DNA of 64,000 bases from Laceyella sediminis (GTDB lineage: Bacteria; Bacillota; Bacilli; Thermoactinomycetales; Thermoactinomycetaceae), in assembly GCF_003003125.1 (NCBI RefSeq), contig NZ_PVTZ01000002.1, positions 248,001 through 312,000 of the forward strand. Direction: 5' to 3'. The first letter of the stretch is position 1. Every line of letters begins with the position of its first letter. Under the pieces are notes generated by a model. The model was not told the DNA's origin and did not search any database. It saw only the letters and a program-made list of their open reading frames with translations. This document shows, in pieces, positions 1 through 7,158 of the stretch. The position numbers were made by a program, and so were the translations under genes.

Positions 1-310
1 CCCGGATGATTTGGTCGCCGAGTGTGACACTACGCAAGCCGGAAGCGCAGACTTTGTTGATCGTCTCCGTACCCACTTCCCAAGACAAACCCGCATGACG
101 CGCCGCTTGCCGGGAAGGGATCTGTCCCGCTCCCCCTTGCAAAACCATGCCCATGATCACTTCTTCCACCGCTTCATCAGGAATCCCCGCCTTCGTCAAC
201 GCACCTCTGATGGCAACGCCGCCTAACTCCGCCGCGGTCACTCCTTGCAATGCTCCGCCAAACTTGCCAAACGGCGTACGCGCCCCTCCTAAAATCACGG
301 TTTCTGCCAT
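1..310 (-). CDS. Acetyl-CoA C-acyltransferase (thiolase), N-terminal part only
   Basis: Reading leftward from an ATG at 310, the minus strand is open to the window edge and gives about 103 residues starting [19 protein letters not shown]. It contains [11 protein letters not shown], the thiolase motif whose Cys is the acyl-accepting nucleophile. A G-rich stretch just upstream of the ATG can serve as ribosome-binding site. Thiolases cleave 3-ketoacyl-CoA or condense two acetyl-CoA in the cytoplasm. The divergent spacing from a possible operator at 424-451 and the neighbour fadF fit fatty-acid degradation, but acetoacetyl-CoA synthesis is equally possible from this fragment. The C-terminal two thirds, with the His and second Cys, lie outside the window. 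Confidence 0.9.
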   Translation of the reverse strand, partial: MAETVILGGARTPFGKFGGALQGVTAAELGGVAIRGALTKAGIPDEAVEEVIMGMVLQGGAGQIPSRQAARHAGLSWEVGTETINKVCASGLRSVTLGDQIIR

Positions 311-423
311 GATCGGCACCCCCCATAGGTTGATTTTCATTCTATCGAGCGTTCGTTCGGCACTCCGGCACAATGAAAACGCCTTCATTTTCAGATTACC
401 TCAACCATTCTGTTTTAACAATA

Positions 424-451
424 GTTATTCGAATTCTTCTATTCAAATAAC
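424..451. promoter_or_regulatory. Imperfect inverted repeat upstream of the thiolase gene
   Basis: The arms GTTATTCGAAT (424-434) and ATTCAAATAAC (441-451) form an 11-bp dyad with one mismatch and a 6-bp centre, about 115 bp upstream of the thiolase start. Size and place suit an operator. The binding protein is unknown and I do not match it to a named consensus. Confidence 0.4.
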
Positions 452-510
452 ATATTTAATTCTGTTTGCCGCCAAGTTGCGCGCTCTTTCCCACTGCGGT
501 TTTGCACATC

Positions 511-545
511 AAAAAGGCTGTCGGTTTGATCCCGACAGCCTTTTC
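511..545. terminator. Bidirectional intrinsic terminator downstream of fadF
   Basis: A 9-bp stem GGCTGTCGG/CCGACAGCC with a 7-nt loop is flanked by A5 on the left and T4 on the right. On the minus strand it lies 45 bp after the fadF stop and ends in a T-run. Confidence 0.85.
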
Positions 546-589
546 TAAAGCGTGTCTAACTTGATACTCCAAACGAGCCTTTGTCTTCC

Positions 590-2668
590 TTAGTGAACCC
601 CGTCCGCCACCTCAGCTGCTGAATCAAACTCCAGCGACAAGGCCAAGATTTCGGCCACATCCATCGTTTTCACTTGATCTTCCACTTCTTTGGCCTTCGT
701 ACCATCCGATAGCATGGTGAGACAGTAAGGACAAGCACTGCCGATCACCGTCGGGTTCACTTGCAACGCTTGTTCCGTACGCGCGACGTTCACCCGCACC
801 CCTTCTGTTTCTTCCATCCACATCATCCCGCCACCGGCGCCGCAACACATGCCGTTTTCGCGGTTGCGTTCCATCTCGACCACTTCCACGCCCGGAATCT
901 GGCTCAGAATGTAGCGGGGCGCGCTGAACACGCCGTTGTAACGGCCCAAATAACAGGAATCATGGTAGGTGATCCGCTCATTCACCTCTTTGGTCGGTTT
1001 GATGCGCCCTTCTTTGATCAAATCAGCCAACACTTCCGTGTGATGATACACTTCCGCCGTCAAGCCCAAATCAGGATACTCGTTTTTAAACGTGTTGTAA
1101 GCATGAGGGTCGATGGTAATGATCTTCTTCACTTGATGCTTCTCAAACAAAGCGATGTTATCAGCGGCCAATTGTTGGAACAAGAACTCATTGCCCATCC
1201 GTCTGGCCGTGTCCCCGGAGTTTTTCTCTTTGTTGCCCAAAATAGCGAACTTGACGCCTGCGTGATGCAACACCTTTACCAACGCCCGGCTGATTTTCTG
1301 GCTACGGTTGTCAAACGACCCCATCGAACCGACGAAGAAGAGATATTCGAAGTCTTTTTCTTCTTTGACCGTGGGCACTTTCACTTCTGCGTCTGCCGTC
1401 CATTTGTCGCGATCCTTGCGGTTGATGCCCCAAGGGTTGCCTTGGCGCTCGATATTGGAGAACGTCCGGGAAGCTTCGGCGTTCATCTTCCCTTCAGTCA
1501 TTACCAAGTAGCGGCGCATATCGATAATTTTGTCTACGTGTTCATTCATCACCGGGCAGGCATCCTCACAGTTGCGGCAGGTGGTACAAGCCCACAGCTC
1601 CTTTTCTGTGATGACATCGCCGATCAAGCTAACCGGATACTCACCCTGGCCAGCCAACCGCAACGAAGCTTGGTTTGCCTCTGCGAAGGCGAAGTTGGGT
1701 ACCCACGGCGTTTTGGAGGTGATCGCCGCCCCTTTCATGGTCAAGTGGTCACGCATCTTAACCATCAAATCCATCGGAGACAACAGCTTCCCTGTTCCCG
1801 CTGCAGGGCAGACATTGGTACAGCGCCCGCATTCTACGCAGGCATACAAATCAATCAATTGCTTCTGATTGAAATCTTCAATCTTTCCTACGCCGTACTC
1901 TTCAACGCTTTCATCTTCAAAATCGACCAAAGACAACTTCGCTGGTGGTTGTTGCCGCTTGAGGAAGACGTTGAGCGGAGCGACCAGCAAATGAAAGTGT
2001 TTTGACTGGGGCACATAAACCAAAAAGGAAAACAAGACCAAAGCATGAATCCACCAGAATACATAAAACAGCACTTGGCCAGCGTCTGCACCCATCCAAC
2101 CGAGAAATGGGCTAGCTAACACGGAAGAAATCGGCGTGTCCCATGACGAACCGTGCCCTAACCAAACTTTCTCAAAGGCAGCCGACAAGAGAATGGAAGC
2201 CATCAAGCTCGTCAGAAAAATAATGACTAAGCCGGATTTTAATCCGCGCTTCAACCGCGGCAATTTCTCAATGTAACGACGGTAGTAAGCGTATAGCGTC
2301 GCCAGCAATACGAGGAAGGTAGTGATTTCCTGGATCAAGGTGAACACCGGATAGGCGGGCACGGGAAGATGTTTGCCAGGCACCAATCCTTTGATGAAGA
2401 GATCAATCGCCCCAAATTGGATCACAATGAATCCATAAAACATCACCACGTGCATGATGCCGCTTTTGACATCTTTCAACAACTTCTTCTGTCCAAAGAC
2501 ATTGATCCACACTTCGTCGAGCGCTTTTTTGACATCCATGGAAAAGTCAGCGGGCTTCCCCAAGCGGACGTACATATACCGCCGATAAACCACACTGCCG
2601 AAGAGATAAAAAGCATAACCCGCAACGGCGATGAACAAAACCAGATTGATCACTTCAAACAGCGACAT
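590..2668 (-). CDS. fadF: Membrane-bound iron-sulfur oxidoreductase FadF (heterodisulfide-reductase-like)
   Basis: This 692-residue protein matches Bacillus FadF (YwjF, about 705 aa), thought to pass electrons from acyl-CoA dehydrogenase/ETF to the quinone pool during fatty-acid beta-oxidation. Several hydrophobic segments lie in residues 1-225. Two CxxCxxCxxxCP ferredoxin-type motifs follow (about residues 277-287 and 361-371, each binding a [4Fe-4S] cluster). Two CCG-type cysteine-rich domains come next, including DSCYLGRYNG and MCCGAGGG. The ATG at 2668 is preferred over upstream in-frame starts because GGGGAGAGG sits just before it and MSLFEVINLV begins the first membrane segment. A FadR-like box lies about 80 bp upstream. 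Confidence 0.9.
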   Translation of the reverse strand: MSLFEVINLVLFIAVAGYAFYLFGSVVYRRYMYVRLGKPADFSMDVKKALDEVWINVFGQKKLLKDVKSGIMHVVMFYGFIVIQFGAIDLFIKGLVPGKHLPVPAYPVFTLIQEITTFLVLLATLYAYYRRYIEKLPRLKRGLKSGLVIIFLTSLMASILLSAAFEKVWLGHGSSWDTPISSVLASPFLGWMGADAGQVLFYVFWWIHALVLFSFLVYVPQSKHFHLLVAPLNVFLKRQQPPAKLSLVDFEDESVEEYGVGKIEDFNQKQLIDLYACVECGRCTNVCPAAGTGKLLSPMDLMVKMRDHLTMKGAAITSKTPWVPNFAFAEANQASLRLAGQGEYPVSLIGDVITEKELWACTTCRNCEDACPVMNEHVDKIIDMRRYLVMTEGKMNAEASRTFSNIERQGNPWGINRKDRDKWTADAEVKVPTVKEEKDFEYLFFVGSMGSFDNRSQKISRALVKVLHHAGVKFAILGNKEKNSGDTARRMGNEFLFQQLAADNIALFEKHQVKKIITIDPHAYNTFKNEYPDLGLTAEVYHHTEVLADLIKEGRIKPTKEVNERITYHDSCYLGRYNGVFSAPRYILSQIPGVEVVEMERNRENGMCCGAGGGMMWMEETEGVRVNVARTEQALQVNPTVIGSACPYCLTMLSDGTKAKEVEDQVKTMDVAEILALSLEFDSAAEVADGVH

Positions 2669-2747
2669 TGTCCTCTCCCCTTCCACATCATCTTTATGAA
2701 TGATTGAATTCGCTTTCATACTATTTCGCTAACATTCTAACATAAAA

Positions 2748-2765
2748 TGAGTGGTTATTCATTCA
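2748..2765. promoter_or_regulatory. FadR-like operator upstream of fadF
   Basis: TGAGTGGTTATTCATTCA agrees with the Bacillus FadR (YsiA) consensus TGAATGAnTAnTCATTCA at 14 of 16 defined positions. It lies about 80 bp upstream of the fadF start, so acyl-CoA-relieved repression by a FadR homologue is likely. The match is by eye. Confidence 0.55.
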
Positions 2766-2847
2766 TTTGTCATTGTATTTTTTATATAGAGAAAATATTT
2801 CCTTACGGGAATTTTGATGCGATTGTTGTGATATGAGTATAGCTTGC

Positions 2848-2865
2848 TTGTCAAATATGTGACAA
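2848..2865. promoter_or_regulatory. Perfect 6-bp dyad TTGTCA-N6-TGACAA
   Basis: TTGTCA (2848-2853) and TGACAA (2860-2865) are perfect inverted arms around AATATG, in the intergenic space between fadF and the partition cassette. It resembles an operator for a dimeric regulator. It does not match the Rex or TnrA consensus, and I cannot name the binder. Confidence 0.35.
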
Positions 2866-2877
2866 TGCCTGAAAGAC

Positions 2878-2921
2878 AGGATTTTCACTTTTTGTTCACT
2901 TTTTATACACTTTCTATTCAC
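2878..2921. repeat. Four tandem 11-bp T-rich repeats (iteron-like)
   Basis: Units at 2889-2899 (TTTTTGTTCAC), 2900-2910 (TTTTTATACAC) and 2911-2921 (TTTCTATTCAC) follow one another without gaps. A half-conserved unit precedes them at 2878-2888. The 11-bp period keeps every unit on the same DNA face. No gene overlaps. The array is about 200 bp upstream of the par-like repeats. Confidence 0.6.
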
Positions 2922-3117
2922 CCATTTTCCTGGTTTCTCCCTTCACAGGCTTCTTACGCCAAAGTTATAAATCAATGATTCCAAGGGCTCACCTTTATTT
3001 GTGAACAAATTGAAAACGAAGGTGACTTTTACTACCTTTTCTTGTTCATATTTTGGACAAAAAGGACAATGTATGTCGTTCACAAATTATTTCACGCGCA
3101 AACCCTCCTATTTCTCT

Positions 3118-3123
3118 TATAAT
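3118..3123 (+). promoter_or_regulatory. Candidate -10 box of the partition cassette
   Basis: A consensus TATAAT directly precedes the first 43-bp repeat unit (3126). No strong -35 is visible at 17 bp. If used, transcription starts inside the repeat array, so the repeat-binding protein would repress its own operon, as known for ParR of type II partition systems. Confidence 0.45.
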
Positions 3124-3125
3124 AT

Positions 3126-3275
3126 GACTATAGTCAGGACGACAGTCCTGATTATCCGCCCCATTGCTGACAATTGTCATGACTATGGTGCACAACACTC
3201 CTCAGATTGAAGACGATAGTCCGTACAATGGTACACAAGAAAGATATTTTAAAGACAGTTGTCCTGACTGTCGTC
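3126..3275 (+). repeat. parC/centromere-like array: four units at 43-bp spacing, each with two 10-bp half-sites
   Basis: Units begin at 3126, 3169, 3212 and 3254 (steps 43, 43, 42 bp, about four helical turns). Each holds two copies of a GACnAnnGTC-like 10-mer set 12 bp apart: GACTATAGTC/GACGACAGTC, GACAATTGTC/GACTATGGTG, GACGATAGTC/TACAATGGTA and GACAGTTGTC/GACTGTCGTC. The array sits between a TATAAT and the start of an actin-like gene, exactly where type II plasmid partition loci carry the centromere bound by ParR. The order centromere-motor-adaptor supports this reading; binding itself is inferred. Confidence 0.75.
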
Positions 3276-3303
3276 AACACAACCCAGAAAGGTGGCCCAA
3301 AAA

Positions 3304-4098
3304 ATGTTAGTGGCGGTAGATGCTGGACGTGCATATGTGAAAACAATTGTGGGAACCCGCAGGTTCACATTTCCTTCCAAAGTGTCAAAAGCAAGGCAGC
3401 GCAACTTTATCCAGACACTAGAGGATGATATGGAGATCCGATATCAAGGAAAGGATTATTTTATTGGACAATTGGCTGAACGGGAGGGTTCGTTCACTCG
3501 TCAGATGATGACGGAAAGCAAAGTGAACATAGAGACCGTCCTGTTGATTTTGACGGCATTGTTCCAAGCAGGAGCATTAGGAGACGTTAAGCTGGTTACC
3601 GGAGTGCCGATCAATATGTACAGAGATGACGAACGGGCAAGGTTGCGGGCCAAGCTAGAGGGAGAGCATGAAGTGATCCTGAATGGTACATACCGCAAGA
3701 TCAACATTAAAAAAGCGGCGATTACGATTGAGGGAGGAGCCGCCTATTGGATTCACCGCCGGATGGGGACGGTGCGGATCGTAGACCCCGGAGCCCGCAC
3801 GACCAATTACGCAACGTTTAAAGATGGGATTTTCATCGACCGGGAGAGCGGAACGATCCCCAAAGGCTGGGACAATGTGCGGGAAGCCGATCCCGAAGAG
3901 ATGGCGGCCATGCTGGTGGGTCATCTGGGAGGCATGTGGGAGCCGACCGACGTGGTCGAATTAATCGGCGGCAAAGCGCAAGATCTGCTGGAACCCTTCA
4001 AACGCGTGGGCTTCATCTATTCCACCACATTTGAAGATCCGCAGTTTGCCAATGCGATAGGGTACTACGCGTTAGGAAAGGAGACCCTTGGTGAATGA
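3304..4098 (+). CDS. ParM/Alp-type actin-like ATPase (chromosomal partition cassette)
   Basis: This 264-residue protein has the actin-fold signatures in order: phosphate-1 loop VAVDAGRAYVK near the N-terminus, phosphate-2 loop IVDPGARTTNYATF around residue 160, adenosine motif ELIGGKAQDL around 220, and FANAIGYYALGK near the C-terminus as in ParM/StbA/Alp proteins. Such proteins form ATP-dependent filaments that push DNA apart. It is short against ParM (about 320 aa). The ATG at 3304 has AAAGGTGG 7-8 bp upstream; a GTG at 3292 would add four residues. It is preceded by the 43-bp repeat array and overlaps the adaptor gene by four bases (ATGA), indicating translational coupling. Confidence 0.85.
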   Translation: MLVAVDAGRAYVKTIVGTRRFTFPSKVSKARQRNFIQTLEDDMEIRYQGKDYFIGQLAEREGSFTRQMMTESKVNIETVLLILTALFQAGALGDVKLVTGVPINMYRDDERARLRAKLEGEHEVILNGTYRKINIKKAAITIEGGAAYWIHRRMGTVRIVDPGARTTNYATFKDGIFIDRESGTIPKGWDNVREADPEEMAAMLVGHLGGMWEPTDVVELIGGKAQDLLEPFKRVGFIYSTTFEDPQFANAIGYYALGKETLGE

Positions 4099-4379
4099 GC
4101 GGATACAAGAAGCGGGAACGGCGGCAAGTCTCGTTTAACACCGAAGACGCGGTGGAACTGGAGTTGTTGAGATTTATTGACCGCAAGGACATCAACTTTT
4201 CGGGGTTGGTGAAGAATCTGCTATTCGCCTACTGCATGGGACAGCTGAAAGCAGATGAACTCTCCGCTTCTCCGTTGTTGCAGGCTGGCGGTAGCAACAA
4301 CCCCCTTCCTACCCCAAAAGCGGAACGTTCCTCTTCCTTTCAACAAATCAAGGCGAGCGGCATGCCCTTTGATTTTTGA
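4095..4379 (+). CDS. ParR-like ribbon-helix-helix adaptor (predicted centromere-binding protein)
   Basis: The 94-residue product starts with a basic arm and a beta strand (RERRQVSFN) followed by two predicted helices (AVELELLRFIDRK, NFSGLVKNLLFAYCMGQL), the ribbon-helix-helix pattern of ParR/Arc-type DNA binders. After a flexible Pro/Ser-rich stretch it ends in a short tail, QQIKASGMPFDF. In ParR proteins the C-terminal tail contacts the actin-like filament. Its start overlaps the stop of the actin-like gene by four bases. The likely target is the 3126-3275 array, and it probably also represses the operon. Function is inferred from fold pattern and context. Confidence 0.65.
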   Translation: MSGYKKRERRQVSFNTEDAVELELLRFIDRKDINFSGLVKNLLFAYCMGQLKADELSASPLLQAGGSNNPLPTPKAERSSSFQQIKASGMPFDF

Positions 4380-4403
4380 TACCAACTTCAGGAGTGAAAT
4401 GCA

Positions 4404-4760
4404 GTGAATAAACCGTATTCCTTTAGCGTGCCTTATGATGTAGCGGAGAAATTAACCCCCAAGGAGCGCTTTGTTTACTATGAATTGTGCCGCTTGGCCG
4501 CGACCGAACCGACAAAAGACACCACGTTCGGCGTCACCTTGGAACCGGGAAGCCTCATCACTTCCCATTACCGCTTATCAAAAATATTGGATTACGCTTA
4601 TTCTCAGACAGCGATTATCATCGAACACCTGGCCTACAAAGATCTGGTTGAAATCACTCCCATTGCGCAAGGAGGATTCCAATCTTATTACCTCATCCGC
4701 GTTAAAAGCATGGACCAAGGGACGAAGGTACGGCCAGAAGATCGACTTTTTCCATTTTGA
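4404..4760 (+). CDS. Small winged-helix-like protein at the end of the partition cassette
   Basis: This 118-residue protein has the segment LTPKERFVYYELCRLA followed by a recognition-helix-like SHYRLSKILDYAYSQTAIIIEHLAYKDLVEI and a beta wing (GGFQSYYLIRV). The pattern resembles DnaD N-terminal or replication-initiator winged helices; no family is recognised with certainty. GTG is the start, with AGGAG nine bases upstream, 24 bp after the adaptor gene. A strong terminator follows at once, so the three genes form one unit. A regulatory or replication-linked role is a guess. Confidence 0.6.
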   Translation: MNKPYSFSVPYDVAEKLTPKERFVYYELCRLAATEPTKDTTFGVTLEPGSLITSHYRLSKILDYAYSQTAIIIEHLAYKDLVEITPIAQGGFQSYYLIRVKSMDQGTKVRPEDRLFPF

Positions 4761-4771
4761 TCCAAACATCG

Positions 4772-4813
4772 CAAAACGGTTTTCTCCACTGAACATGGAG
4801 AAAACCGTTTTTT
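4772..4813. terminator. Strong intrinsic terminator shared by the partition cassette and the kam operon
   Basis: A stem of about 16 bp (AAAACGGTTTTCTCCA/TGGAGAAAACCGTTTT) with a 7-nt loop is followed by T on the plus strand. It lies between convergent genes (4760 plus, 4815 minus) and can act in both directions. Confidence 0.9.
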
Positions 4814-4814
4814 A

Positions 4815-5579
4815 TCAACGACGGGATTCCATGCGCGCCCGCTCCCTCCGTGCAATCTCCTGCACAAAGTAGGAAGCCACATGCGGTGCCAAGGTTCCTG
4901 GCCCAAATCCAGCATCAAACCCCAACTCTAACGCCAATTCATGATGAATGCGCGGACCGCCACAGATCAAAACAAATCGCTCCCGCAATCCTTCCGCTTC
5001 CAGCAATTCCACCAGTTCTGTCAAGTTGGTCACATGCACCCCTTTTTGGGTGACCACTTGCGAGACCAGCAACACATCCGCCTGCAATTCCAACGCTTTG
5101 CTGATCAATTCCTCATTCTCTATTTGGCTCCCTAAATTGTATGCCTCGATTTCAGGATACCGTTCCAAGCCATACTCCCCGTTGTACCCCTTCATGTTCA
5201 TGATCGCATCGATGCCCACGGTATGGGCGTCGGTGCCTGTGCAAGCGCCGATGACCACCAGTTTGCGCCCGATTTGCTCGCGGATAAACTGGTTGATCTC
5301 ATAAAAGTCCATCACTTTACTTGTCACCTTGGGCACTTGAATCCGGCTGTAATCGACATCCACCTGGCATTTGCCGTAAACAATGAAAAAGGTGTACCCT
5401 TCACCCAAGTCTTTCATGTGATACACTTGCGGTTCATCGATTGCCATCTTGGCGACCAATTGCCGCGCCGCTTCCCGAGCTTCTTCTCCCGCCGGAACGG
5501 GCAGCGTGAAACTGAGTTGAATCACCCCGTCATTCATGGTGTCCCCATAAGGTTTAACTCTGGTAAAGTCCACACTCAT
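4815..5579 (-). CDS. kamE: Lysine 5,6-aminomutase beta subunit (cobalamin-binding)
   Basis: KamE carries the adenosylcobalamin domain of lysine 5,6-aminomutase, which moves the terminal amino group of D-lysine or L-beta-lysine to carbon 5, giving 2,5- or 3,5-diaminohexanoate. The B12 motif is visible as TDAHTVG (about residues 116-122; the His ligates cobalt), followed by the Rossmann-like part with LLVSQ and ICGGPRIHH. Length 254 aa fits the family (about 260). The ATG at 5579 has GGGAGGG upstream and overlaps the end of kamD by 26 bases, so the two subunits are translationally coupled. It is the last gene of the operon. Confidence 0.93.
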   Translation of the reverse strand: MSVDFTRVKPYGDTMNDGVIQLSFTLPVPAGEEAREAARQLVAKMAIDEPQVYHMKDLGEGYTFFIVYGKCQVDVDYSRIQVPKVTSKVMDFYEINQFIREQIGRKLVVIGACTGTDAHTVGIDAIMNMKGYNGEYGLERYPEIEAYNLGSQIENEELISKALELQADVLLVSQVVTQKGVHVTNLTELVELLEAEGLRERFVLICGGPRIHHELALELGFDAGFGPGTLAPHVASYFVQEIARRERARMESRR

Positions 5580-7158
5580 TCCCGTTTCCCTCCCGCTCCG
5601 GCAATCCCAATCTTCTGCGGAGTTCCTCCTCCAACGGATTGTAATAATCGATTTCTTTTTCCACCACGCCGCGCAAACCCTTGCCGCCGACCCGCGACCT
5701 TTTCACATCGGCGAACACGCCCTGCTCCAAAGCCGTGAACAACCCGCTTTCGCACACTTGCTGAAGCAAGTCCCCCGCCTGCTTCAGCACCTCGGTCGCC
5801 CGCTGCTCGATCCGTCCCCCTGGACGGAACAACAGCTCTTCACCCAGACGACGCCCATTGTTGAAAATGTATTGCGCGCTCTCCAAAGCCAATTGGCGGT
5901 CATGCATGTGCGGGGTGTGCATCGCTTCCGTCATCATCCCCAATAATTGGATGCCTTGCCCCGTCAGGATGCTCACCAGATTAAACAAAGCATCCTGTAC
6001 GTGCCCTTTGAAAATGTTACCGGTCATGTGCTTGGTTGGCGGCATGTATTTAAGTGGGGCGTCGGGGAAGAGCTCGCGCGCCAATTGCGCTTGGGCGATC
6101 TCCAGCAGCAAACCGTCCTCCAAGTCGGGGTTCATCTCAAATGCATGCCCCAATCCCATCTGCTCAGGCGGCAGTCCGGACAAGAGAGCTAGCTGTTCAT
6201 TAATGAATTGGGAGGCTGTCACTGTATGGGCCGCTTCAACCGCGTCTGCCGTGGTCAAATAATTGTCTTCCCCGGTATTGATGATAATCCCGGCATAGCT
6301 GTTGATCATGCGGGAAAACGCTTGATCGATCAGGGTTCGTTGCATGTTGATGTCACGGAAAAGAATGCCGTACAGCGCATCGTTCAGCATCACATCCAAC
6401 CGCTCAAGCGCTCCCATCGCCGCGATCTCCGGCATGCACAACCCAGAACAATAGTTGCACAGCCGAATATACCGTCCCACTTCCTCACCTACTTCATCCA
6501 GCGCCCGCCGCATGATCCGAAAATTCTCCTGTGTGGCAAACGTTCCGCCAAACCCCTCACGGGTTGCCCCATAAGGCACATAATCCAACAAGCTTTGGCC
6601 TGTGCTCCGGATCACGGCGATAATATCGGCCCCTTGCCGCGCCGCCGTTCGGGCCTGCACCACATCTTCATAAATGTCTCCGGTGGCAACGATAACATAG
6701 AGATAAGGTTGCCGCCCTTCGCCGATGCGCTCAATCCACTCTTCCCGTTCCCGCCGCCGCGCTTGGATCAAGTCCAGTGCCTCACGGGCCAATCGCTCCC
6801 CTTCACGCTGAATCTCCTCGTGTGGGAGAGGGGGCACTTGCAACAAATGGAGTTCCCCCCGCGCCACTTTCTCCGCCACTTCCTGCGCTGAGAGACGATG
6901 CGCCAACATCGCCTGAATCACCCAAAAGGCCGCCCCGGAAGAGATCTTCCCTTCTGTCAGCAATTGTTCGACGATCACATTGGGGAGCGGCACGCCCTCA
7001 TGGTCAATGCCGTCAATCCCCAACAACCGCAGCACAGTCCGCTCCACCGCTACTGTTGTGCGGGTGGAGATGTACTGGTCCACATCTGCTGCAATCACTC
7101 GTGCCGCTTCCCGGGCCCGATCGATATCAGCCTGATTCAGCCGCAGTTTTCCCTTCAT
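5554..7158 (-). CDS. kamD: Lysine 5,6-aminomutase alpha subunit
   Basis: This 534-residue protein matches KamD, the large TIM-barrel subunit that holds substrate, PLP and the adenosyl group in the B12-dependent lysine 5,6-aminomutase. Family-like stretches include DIIAVIRSTGQSLLDYVPYG, ATQENFRIMRRALDEVGEE and YSGLCMPEIAAMGALERLD. ATG at 7158 (MKGKLRLNQADIDRAREAA) has a G-rich ribosome-binding site and overlaps the end of kamC by 32 bases; an upstream in-frame start at 7197 would intrude further. It works with KamE, whose gene overlaps its 3' end. Confidence 0.92.
   Translation of the reverse strand: MKGKLRLNQADIDRAREAARVIAADVDQYISTRTTVAVERTVLRLLGIDGIDHEGVPLPNVIVEQLLTEGKISSGAAFWVIQAMLAHRLSAQEVAEKVARGELHLLQVPPLPHEEIQREGERLAREALDLIQARRREREEWIERIGEGRQPYLYVIVATGDIYEDVVQARTAARQGADIIAVIRSTGQSLLDYVPYGATREGFGGTFATQENFRIMRRALDEVGEEVGRYIRLCNYCSGLCMPEIAAMGALERLDVMLNDALYGILFRDINMQRTLIDQAFSRMINSYAGIIINTGEDNYLTTADAVEAAHTVTASQFINEQLALLSGLPPEQMGLGHAFEMNPDLEDGLLLEIAQAQLARELFPDAPLKYMPPTKHMTGNIFKGHVQDALFNLVSILTGQGIQLLGMMTEAMHTPHMHDRQLALESAQYIFNNGRRLGEELLFRPGGRIEQRATEVLKQAGDLLQQVCESGLFTALEQGVFADVKRSRVGGKGLRGVVEKEIDYYNPLEEELRRRLGLPEREGNGNECGLYQS

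Noticed and set aside
761-2005. 414-codon plus-strand ORF opposite fadF
   Set aside because: It is antisense to a gene with clear iron-sulfur motifs; its sequence is His/Phe-rich with no recognisable domain and no ribosome-binding site.
2848-2865. Rex or TnrA operator
   Set aside because: TTGTCA-N6-TGACAA differs from TTGTGA-N6-TCACAA (Rex), and is one base short of the TnrA spacing; only a generic dyad is reported.
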